From assembly GCA_020720565.1 (NCBI GenBank), contig DYOK01000008.1:1-29777 (forward strand): 29,777 nucleotides of DNA, written 5' to 3'. Positions 24,412-29,777 of this stretch are shown here, piece after piece. The stretch is from Acetofilamentum sp. GTDB lineage: Bacteria > Bacteroidota > Bacteroidia > Bacteroidales > JAFGXI01. The translations under genes were made by a program, and so were the position numbers. The notes beneath the pieces are model-generated. The model searched no databases. It worked only from the letters and a program-made list of their open reading frames with translations, and had not been told where the DNA came from. How positions within the stretch are numbered: position 1 is the first letter of the stretch; each line of letters starts with the position of its first letter.

Positions 24412-25431
24412 TTATTTATATAAAAATATCTTGTCATTTTCAATTTTACTGTTAATCCCATCTGTGTATTTTAACATCTCTAAAAAGCGAACCAGACCAT
24501 CGTCAATTTTAAGTTTACCTGTAAAAGACATTTTTTTAAGTTCTGGTGTTTGAAACTCAAAACGCACATGATACCACGCTCCAATTTTGAGTGCGATATC
24601 AATTAATTTTTCGTTTGAAAAATGATAGTATGTTGAATTCCATTGTAAAGCCTCTAAAAAGTCTGCATTATTTTTTTCTAATTTTTGCGTTTTAATATTG
24701 TATTTAACTTGTTCTCCCTGTATCATGTTAACCGTTTGGTTTTGAGTTGAGACCTTGACAAAACCATTGACAAGAACAATTTCGTTTGATGATGTAGTAT
24801 TTTTAATATTAAATTCGGTTCCGAACACTTCTACAAATAATTCCTTCGATTTAATTTTAAAAGTACCTTCTTCTTGATGTGTGATATCAAAATAAGCTTC
24901 CCCATTAATCTCGACATTCATATCATCTATATCGGGCTGAAGATTAAAGTGAACAGAGGTTCCTTTGTTAATTTTTATATTAGATCCATCCAGTAAAGTC
25001 AAATTGTATGGCGTTGTTTTCGACACAAAGATTGTGTAAGCATTATTATGCTTATTTAAATCAATATTTCCAGCACTAATAAACTTAATAGACTGCGGCT
25101 TAATTTGAATCAGAACGCCAGCTTCGGATAACCATTCAGTGGATAAATTTTTATCAATTTCGTATAATTTTCCATTAGGCGTTTGAATTAAGATTTTATC
25201 ATCGGCAAATGAAGTTTCTTCCAGATTATTTTCAAATAAATTTCTTCTCGACAAAATCTCACTTCTGATATAAAAGCTTAATGCAAGTACAATAGCGATA
25301 AAAAGCAAATAAAAGAAAATATTCCTTACATGGAATAAATTCCTCTTTTTGTGATATTGAACATTTGACTTCTCAATTAGTTCAATATACTTTTGTTTGA
25401 TATGTTCAGGTGTTTGTGTCGAATTCTCCAT
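24412..25431 (-). CDS. FecR-type anti-sigma factor
   Basis: A 339-residue inner-membrane anti-sigma factor. The cytoplasmic N-terminal part (about 1-36) is followed by one transmembrane helix (about 37-56, IFFYLLFIAIVLALSFYI). A periplasmic FecR domain (about 125-235) contains NLTLLDGSNIKINKGTSVHF, EINGEAYFDI and VEVFGTEFNI, and a C-terminal domain (about 265-339, DUF4974) contains YHFSNEKLIDIALKIGAWY and KIFLYK. It should hold the neighbouring ECF sigma factor inactive until the STN domain of SusC signals that substrate is bound. The gap of 78 bp after the sigma gene is AT-rich. Confidence 0.92.
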   Translation of the reverse strand: MENSTQTPEHIKQKYIELIEKSNVQYHKKRNLFHVRNIFFYLLFIAIVLALSFYIRSEILSRRNLFENNLEETSFADDKILIQTPNGKLYEIDKNLSTEWLSEAGVLIQIKPQSIKFISAGNIDLNKHNNAYTIFVSKTTPYNLTLLDGSNIKINKGTSVHFNLQPDIDDMNVEINGEAYFDITHQEEGTFKIKSKELFVEVFGTEFNIKNTTSSNEIVLVNGFVKVSTQNQTVNMIQGEQVKYNIKTQKLEKNNADFLEALQWNSTYYHFSNEKLIDIALKIGAWYHVRFEFQTPELKKMSFTGKLKIDDGLVRFLEMLKYTDGINSKIENDKIFLYK

Positions 25432-25509
25432 TTTAGAACCATCATTAATAATATGAAGATTCTAAAAAATAATTTTGTACTATAAAAAATAAAAATATTT
25501 TTTGAGAAT

Positions 25510-26052
25510 TTACCTTGAATAAGGTATTTGCCTTAATTTCCTAATGGCGTTAACCTGTATATTTCTTACAGTTTGATAATCAATCTGCAACTGTTCAGCT
25601 ATTTCGATATTTTTGTAACCCTCAAAATATTTCATTTGAACAATTTGATTTTCGCGTGGACTAAGTGTTTTTAAAAAATTTAATACTACAAAAATAAGAG
25701 ACTCGGATCTGTCAAATTCTTCATCTATTATAATTAATTCATTATTAGAAATTTCAACTTTATTAAATCTCTTTTTTAAACGCTTATAAATGTTATTTCG
25801 TAAACTTATTAATAAATACGCTTTAATATCAAGCACTTGTTTAAGTGAATCCCTATTTTGTAAAAATTTTAAAAACAAAGACTGAATACAATCTTCGACC
25901 TCCTCTTTTTCAAGATATTTTAGCCCATATACCTTTAACGAATTATAATGAATTTCGTAAATTTCAGAAAAAGCTTTCATATCACCGGAAATAAACCTTT
26001 CCAAAAGTGCCGTTTCTACTTTATCGCGTATAAACGAGTTACTATTCATCAT
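25510..26052 (-). CDS. ECF sigma factor of the SusC/FecR-linked type
   Basis: A 180-residue ECF sigma-70 factor. Region 2 (about 18-90) has LLERFISGDMKAFSEIYEIHYNSL, EEVEDCIQSLFLKFLQNRD and DIKAYLLISLRNNIYKRLKKR. Region 4 (about 128-176) has LSPRENQIVQMKYFEGYKNIEIAEQLQIDYQTVRN, a helix-turn-helix binding the -35 element. Regions 1 and 3 are lacking, as in all ECF factors. It starts the operon; M1 and M2 are both possible starts. Its own promoter was not recognised in the 51 bp separating it from the gene upstream, so it may partly depend on transcription from there. Confidence 0.93.
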   Translation of the reverse strand: MMNSNSFIRDKVETALLERFISGDMKAFSEIYEIHYNSLKVYGLKYLEKEEVEDCIQSLFLKFLQNRDSLKQVLDIKAYLLISLRNNIYKRLKKRFNKVEISNNELIIIDEEFDRSESLIFVVLNFLKTLSPRENQIVQMKYFEGYKNIEIAEQLQIDYQTVRNIQVNAIRKLRQIPYSR

Positions 26053-26103
26053 ATTAAATAAGTTATTCGTACTTTTATCTAGTTTTGAGATAAATAATGA
26101 ATG

Positions 26104-26718
26104 CTAATACGCCTCGCCAGTAGGTCGTTTGGTTGCAAACTTAGACTTTGCCATCTGGCTATTTCCAATAAATACGGCTACACAAGCCCCTTCAGGTTTG
26201 GCATCTATTGGTAAGGTAACATAGACAAATGCTCTTTGAGTCGTTTTTACTTTTTGAACCCACTCGGTGCCCGATTTGCTATTAAACATCGGAATTTCAT
26301 CAGCTACACGCGAACTAGCCCAAATGGTATCGACTGTAATTGTTACTTTTTCGACAATGTAATCACCCGTGTTATTGTCTACTATATTTTCACCGTACTC
26401 ATCGACTTTATATATTTTGGTGGTATCCCGACGGATTTCCTGAATTTCTTTGAGCGTTTTTCTGCTAGGTTGTACAATACGCCAAGGCACTTCCCCATAG
26501 TCAGAACAAACGGTAATGTGATATTCTTTACCTATATACAACACTGTTTTAACGGGAACCGTGTCCCCTGGATAAAGATGAGCAAAGGCTGATTGGGTAC
26601 TGTAATCGTAATCTTTAAGTTCGATATCGCAATACTTGTTGTATTTATCGCATCGTTGAGCGTTCACCGTAGTGCTTATCATCCAAGTTAAGGCACTTAA
26701 TAATATTAATTTCTTCAT
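26104..26718 (-). CDS. Unrecognised exported protein
   Basis: The open frame extends to 26775, but the start at 26718 gives the signal peptide MKKLILLSALTWMISTTVNA and avoids overlapping the gene upstream, leaving 204 residues. The mature part begins QRCDKYNKYCDI with two nearby cysteines, and has DYSTQSAFAHLYPGDTVPVKTVLYIGKEYHITVCSD, a charged middle (TLKEIQEIRRDTTKIYKVDEYGE) and a beta-rich end (RAFVYVTLPIDAKPEGACVAVFIG). No transmembrane segment other than the signal and no T9SS tail are seen. A periplasmic location is likely. It lies 37 bp after the lipoprotein gene and is probably co-transcribed with it. I do not recognise a family. Confidence 0.75.
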   Translation of the reverse strand: MKKLILLSALTWMISTTVNAQRCDKYNKYCDIELKDYDYSTQSAFAHLYPGDTVPVKTVLYIGKEYHITVCSDYGEVPWRIVQPSRKTLKEIQEIRRDTTKIYKVDEYGENIVDNNTGDYIVEKVTITVDTIWASSRVADEIPMFNSKSGTEWVQKVKTTQRAFVYVTLPIDAKPEGACVAVFIGNSQMAKSKFATKRPTGEAY

Positions 26719-26755
26719 GGCTGTTCTTTTTCGTAGTATTAAATCAAACATCTTC

Positions 26756-27589
26756 TTACTTAACGACACCGTCACGTAAATACTTCACTCTTTCTTTAAG
26801 TTGGAGATAAACTTCTTTCGACATTAAGCCATCTTCGGTACGAGCGGCTTTTTGAAAGATGGATTCTAAGCCTTGTAAATCGACAAGTACTTGTTTTGCA
26901 TATTCGTCGTTGACGCTAATGTCTTGAAAGAACTCCACTAAATTTTCTACTAAAAGTCCTTGATCGTTGATTCTAATTGCTATTTCGCTGTCTGGTTTAT
27001 ATTTTTTGACTGTTTGAGTGGCAATAAAAACACTTTCTAACCAGCCTCCATAAATAATATAAGGTAAAACAGCAGTTTGTCCTTGCGATTGCAAAAATTT
27101 AACTGTTTTTGAATATGAATCGCTTGTAATACGATAAAGCGAATCGCTATTCTCGATATTTCTATCAATTCGGTCTAAAATGGATTGATCGAAACCTTCG
27201 GTTAAACCAAGATCTTCGGCCATTTTTTTAGTGGCTGAAAATACTTTCATAGTTTCTTGGGTTTTGTCAAAAATGGTACAATAAGCTAAATCAGCAGAAT
27301 ACACTCCTAGATTGAGGGCTTTCTTTTTAGAATCGGTATACTTACTGGCATTTTCAATAGAATTGAGGTGTGAGGCATAAAATGGGGCACCATCTTCCCA
27401 CATAAACATAAACAATTCTACGGGCGAGGGTAACTGATAAAATTTTTGAAATTTTTCAGTTTGAACTTTAAGACTGTCTTGATCAAGACTGGAGTCGTCA
27501 ATCAAATTCTTATTTTCAGGCCCTCCGCATGACAAAAAGCCTGCAACTAAAACCATCCCTATCAGATATTTTTGAAAATTATTTTTCAT
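26756..27589 (-). CDS. Unrecognised lipoprotein
   Basis: A 277-residue protein with lipoprotein signal MKNNFQKYLIGMVLVAGFLS and Cys21, followed by GGPENK. The rest is predominantly helical: NLGVYSADLAYCTIFDKTQETMKVF, KMAEDLGL, ILDRIDRNIENSDSLYRI, TAVLPYIIYGGWLESVFIATQTVKKY and LVENLVEFFQDISVND. The helical pattern with conserved-looking Y and D residues suggests a compact periplasmic or outer-membrane-attached domain. No catalytic motif is visible. A good promoter lies 26 bp upstream, and the unrecognised exported protein follows after 37 bp, so the two likely work together. Function not assigned. Confidence 0.78.
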   Translation of the reverse strand: MKNNFQKYLIGMVLVAGFLSCGGPENKNLIDDSSLDQDSLKVQTEKFQKFYQLPSPVELFMFMWEDGAPFYASHLNSIENASKYTDSKKKALNLGVYSADLAYCTIFDKTQETMKVFSATKKMAEDLGLTEGFDQSILDRIDRNIENSDSLYRITSDSYSKTVKFLQSQGQTAVLPYIIYGGWLESVFIATQTVKKYKPDSEIAIRINDQGLLVENLVEFFQDISVNDEYAKQVLVDLQGLESIFQKAARTEDGLMSKEVYLQLKERVKYLRDGVVK

Positions 27590-27614
27590 AGTGATATATG
27601 TTATTTTTCGACAT

Positions 27615-27645
27615 CAAAGTTAGAAATTAATCATTAATAAGCCAA
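27615..27645 (-). promoter_or_regulatory. Bacteroidota-type promoter for the lipoprotein gene
   Basis: On the minus strand TTG (27645-27643), a 20-bp gap and TAACTTTG (27622-27615) match the -33 TTG and -7 TAnnTTTG elements of the primary sigma factor in this phylum. The -7 element ends 25 bp before the start codon at 27589. This is the most complete promoter match found in the window. Confidence 0.65.
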
Positions 27646-27682
27646 TTCGAAAAGCAAATTGTTTTTTTAAGTCCCATATTTT

Positions 27683-28156
27683 TTAATATTCCGTTCTATT
27701 TTCGGTATGTTCCCACTTTTCGAAGGCTTTAATGGCTTCGGATTGGAGTAAGGGAACAAACTTTACAGCTCTCTGATTCAAAGGTTTATCAATCTCATCG
27801 TAAATAAATTGATCGTCGAAATGAATATGAGCAGCATCCGCTTTTGTATTGCCAAAATAGACTGTTTTGATTCCAGACCAATATATGGCACCCAAACACA
27901 TAGGGCAAGGTTCGCATGAAGTATATAATGTGCAATCGGAAAGATCGAATCGATTCAATTTTTTGGCCGCTAATCGAATGGCATTCACTTCGGCGTGTGC
28001 CGTTGGATCGTTGTCGATGGTTACACTATTGGCAGATTCAGCAATTAGCGTATCGCCCTGAAATATCGCCGCACCAAATGGGCCTCCTCCCTTATCGATA
28101 TTATTAATGGACAGTTCGATTGCTCGACGCATATTCGTCTCGTGTTGTTTCATCAT
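27683..28156 (-). CDS. guaD: Guanine deaminase-like nucleoside/base deaminase
   Basis: A 157-residue zinc deaminase of the cytidine-deaminase fold, closest in pattern to bacterial guanine deaminase (GuaD, about 156 residues), which turns guanine into xanthine. GGGPFGAAIF (23-32), TIDNDPTAHAEVNAIR (46-61, zinc ligand His54 and catalytic Glu56) and LYTSCEPCPMCLGAIYW (77-93, zinc ligands Cys84 and Cys87) form the active site. FDDQFIYDEIDKP and the C-terminal ENRTEY resemble GuaD rather than the tRNA deaminase TadA, where the C-terminus differs. It is a single gene between the lipoprotein and the membrane phosphatase-family gene. Confidence 0.85.
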   Translation of the reverse strand: MMKQHETNMRRAIELSINNIDKGGGPFGAAIFQGDTLIAESANSVTIDNDPTAHAEVNAIRLAAKKLNRFDLSDCTLYTSCEPCPMCLGAIYWSGIKTVYFGNTKADAAHIHFDDQFIYDEIDKPLNQRAVKFVPLLQSEAIKAFEKWEHTENRTEY

Positions 28157-28170
28157 AGCAAAAATATTAT

Positions 28171-28178
28171 CAAATATA
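28171..28178 (-). promoter_or_regulatory. Candidate -7 element for the deaminase gene
   Basis: TATATTTG on the minus strand matches TAnnTTTG, ending 14 bp before the start at 28156. A second octamer (TATTTTTG, 28166-28159) also fits but lies too close unless translation starts further in. No TTG is seen at the usual -33 spacing. Confidence 0.35.
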
Positions 28179-28219
28179 ATTCAAAATATCGAATTTTGAT
28201 TTTTCAGTCGTTGGAATTG

Positions 28220-29314
28220 TTAAGGATTTGCAAATTTAAAATCGACAACAAGCGGATAATGATCGGAACCTTCGATGGAAACTCTTTGATACCTTATCGC
28301 TTTAAAATGTTTCGAGTTCAAAACATAATCGATTCTAAACGATGGGAATGCACCTAAATAAGTGTTGCTAAATCCATTTCCTGCTTCCACAAAAGAATCA
28401 TCTAATCCATTGGCAATTTGTCGGTAGGTGTACGAATGAGGCGTGTCGTTAAAATCGCCTGTTACAATAACTGGGAAATTACTTGAATGAATGAAAGCAG
28501 ATAGTTTCTCTGCTTGATATGACCTTTTAATCATGGTATTTTTAAGTCTTAGAATCAGACTTTTAGTTTTTTTATAAAGATTTTGATTGACTGTTGTCTC
28601 TCCATTTTCGATATCCTTAAGCAATTCGTAGTGTTCCGATTGAAAACGATACGACTCTAAATGGGCGTTAAAAACACGAATTACCTTTTGTTCCGACAAC
28701 TTGATATCACAATAGAACGACATATTACTGGTGCCCGGAAACGTTATAGGCGAGGCATTTATAATTGGATATTTACTAAAAACAGCTTGTCCAAAATGGT
28801 CTTTTTTCCGTAATATTTTGCTGTCTGCAATGTAGTAATATGGCATTCCGAGTGCTTTTGAGTAGGATTCGAGGCTAAAATTTTCGTAATCGAAGAAAAA
28901 TTCTTGAAATGCAACCACATCAATATTTTGATTCTGTATGTTTTTTAGCATCATCGACTTGGTTTTATAGTCGTTCTCCCATGCATACAATCCAAAAAGA
29001 CGTACATTATATGACATTACTCTTAGGTCTTGTTGCTCTTGGCTTGGCGAATTCCATTGAAACCACAAATTGATATTGGGCAATCCAACTATTATGAGGC
29101 TTAAATTGAGCAAAAGCCATTTCCACTTTCTTAAAATTCCTAGCAAAAAGGTGAAGAAAATAAAGCATAAAAGAATAAAAGAAAATCCCATTCCCGCAAA
29201 TGAAGCAATCCAAAACAAACTAGGCGAAATGAATTTTGATATATATGCGAGCAGTAATGAGATAATCGATACAATATTAAATCCATATAAAATAAAATTT
29301 AATATCTTCTTCAT
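28220..29314 (-). CDS. Membrane-anchored endonuclease/exonuclease/phosphatase-family protein
   Basis: I prefer the start at 29314 (MKKILNFILYGFN) over the ATG at 29332; the choice changes only six residues. Three hydrophobic segments (roughly residues 4-26, 32-60 and 66-83 from this start) are followed by an endonuclease/exonuclease/phosphatase domain. LRVMSYNVRLFG carries the metal-region Asn, DVVAFQEFF the Glu, FPVIVTGDFNDTPHSYTYR the Asp and Asn, and GSDHYPLVVDFKF the C-terminal Asp-His pair. The complete active-site set suggests a working Mg-dependent phosphodiesterase or phosphatase, probably facing the periplasm. Relatives of this layout are common in Bacteroidota, with unknown substrates (lipid, nucleic acid or inositol phosphate are all possible). 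Confidence 0.88.
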   Translation of the reverse strand: MKKILNFILYGFNIVSIISLLLAYISKFISPSLFWIASFAGMGFSFILLCFIFFTFLLGILRKWKWLLLNLSLIIVGLPNINLWFQWNSPSQEQQDLRVMSYNVRLFGLYAWENDYKTKSMMLKNIQNQNIDVVAFQEFFFDYENFSLESYSKALGMPYYYIADSKILRKKDHFGQAVFSKYPIINASPITFPGTSNMSFYCDIKLSEQKVIRVFNAHLESYRFQSEHYELLKDIENGETTVNQNLYKKTKSLILRLKNTMIKRSYQAEKLSAFIHSSNFPVIVTGDFNDTPHSYTYRQIANGLDDSFVEAGNGFSNTYLGAFPSFRIDYVLNSKHFKAIRYQRVSIEGSDHYPLVVDFKFANP

Positions 29315-29332
29315 AGTTTTCAACTGATTCAA

Positions 29333-29632
29333 TGGTATTGTTTTCGGGAGTTTAAAAGAATATAAGGTATTAGAATTTTAACTTAATCAACTATAAGGTC
29401 GTACGATAAACGAAAAATGTCTTCAAATATTTGATTGTCTTCATCGTATTAAAAAAAATATTACAAAAAAGTGTTGGACTAACTTGGTGTTTTTTATTAA
29501 TAATTGTCAAGTTTCACATGATTTTTAAAGCCTATTTATTCTGACAAAGTTACATAAAATTGTTCCTGCTTTACTTTTGATGTTCAAATTCCAACATAAA
29601 AATTTGAAATCTTATTTGGCAAAAATAAGAAC
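29333..29632. other. Gene-free stretch upstream of the phosphatase-family gene
   Basis: AT-rich with no plausible gene on either strand. One minus-strand octamer, TAACTTTG at 29545-29552, fits TAnnTTTG but has no TTG at the usual distance, so it is weak evidence for a promoter with a leader of about 200 nt. The rest of the window (29714-29777) is likewise AT-rich and holds the inverted words CTAATAATTAGAA and TTTTAATTATTAG. Confidence 0.4.
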
Positions 29633-29713
29633 TAAGGTCTTCGAGCTAAATACTATTGTTCTAAATAGCACTAAATCAATCTATTTATATGATAAAATGC
29701 GATATTAAATTAC
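29633..29713 (+). repeat. Dispersed repeat, diverged copy C
   Basis: Begins TAAGGTCTTCGAGCTAAAT and ends with AAAATGCGATATTAAATTAC, which correspond to the start and the TACGACATTAAATTA part of copies A and B. The middle is poorly conserved. The palindromic core is broken at one base (GAGCT for GACCT). Confidence 0.55.
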
Positions 29714-29777
29714 AATAGTTCGTTAATCTTTTTTAACTATCTAATAATTAGAACTTTTCAAAAGTTTTAATTATTAG

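Noticed and set aside
26104..26718. Identification as a GldN/PorN-type T9SS component
   Set aside because: The size and export signal would allow it, but I could not match any of the characteristic GldN motifs, so no function is assigned.
26719..26775. N-terminal extension of the unrecognised exported protein
   Set aside because: It would overlap the end of the lipoprotein gene and bury the signal peptide; the ATG at 26718 starts it cleanly.
1..29777. tRNA or rRNA genes
   Set aside because: No cloverleaf with a GTTCRANNC-type arm and no rRNA-like stretch was recognised by eye in the intergenic regions; a computed search could still find something short.

Overview
The window looks like a chromosomal segment of an AT-rich member of the Bacteroidota (Cytophaga-Flavobacterium-Bacteroides group). 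Support comes from a SusC/SusD pair under an ECF sigma factor and a FecR anti-sigma factor, three proteins ending in the type IX secretion (T9SS) sorting domain (YPNP...G.Y), several lipoproteins, -7 promoter elements of the form TAnnTTTG, and general absence of Shine-Dalgarno sequences. No T9SS machinery, rRNA, tRNA, CRISPR array or complete insertion sequence was seen. Almost every gene lies on the minus strand; the acyl-CoA carboxylase gene is the only clear exception.

Region 1 (1-3400) is housekeeping: glyA (serine hydroxymethyltransferase), a stand-alone mnmD (tRNA wobble-uridine methyltransferase) and the ribosomal operon rpsF-rpsR-rplI. rpsR and rplI carry full AAGGAGG Shine-Dalgarno sequences, which is unusual in this phylum.

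Region 2 (3400-6450) holds a 236-bp element with inverted-repeat ends, a metallo-beta-lactamase-fold hydrolase, copies of a dispersed repeat starting with TAAGGTCTTMGACCT, and a lone carboxyltransferase (PccB/MmdA type) on the plus strand closed by a strong terminator.

Region 3 (6540-15110) encodes large exported proteins. There is a 730-residue protein with seven GIG-x-x-x-P-x-x-x-LH repeats, and a 1159-residue T9SS cargo with two Rossmann-like VDDDxN domains and near-identical Ig-like modules. They are followed by a BPL-N/class I glutamine-amidotransferase-like protein with a HEAT-like tail and an exported N-terminal-nucleophile (C45-like) amidohydrolase. That last gene is bracketed by outward-facing copies of the dispersed repeat, and a 111-bp long-hairpin element lies just upstream of it.

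Region 4 (15116-26052) is an apparent seven-gene unit read right to left: ECF sigma, FecR anti-sigma, SusC with a signalling STN domain, SusD, a LamG lipoprotein, a C10 (streptopain-like) cysteine protease with LamG and T9SS tail, and a LamG-T9SS protein. I infer a self-regulated system for binding, cleaving and importing a proteinaceous or peptide substrate.

Region 5 (26100-29777) has two unrecognised exported proteins, a guanine-deaminase-like enzyme and a membrane-anchored endonuclease/exonuclease/phosphatase-family protein. It ends in a gene-free stretch holding a diverged copy of the dispersed repeat.
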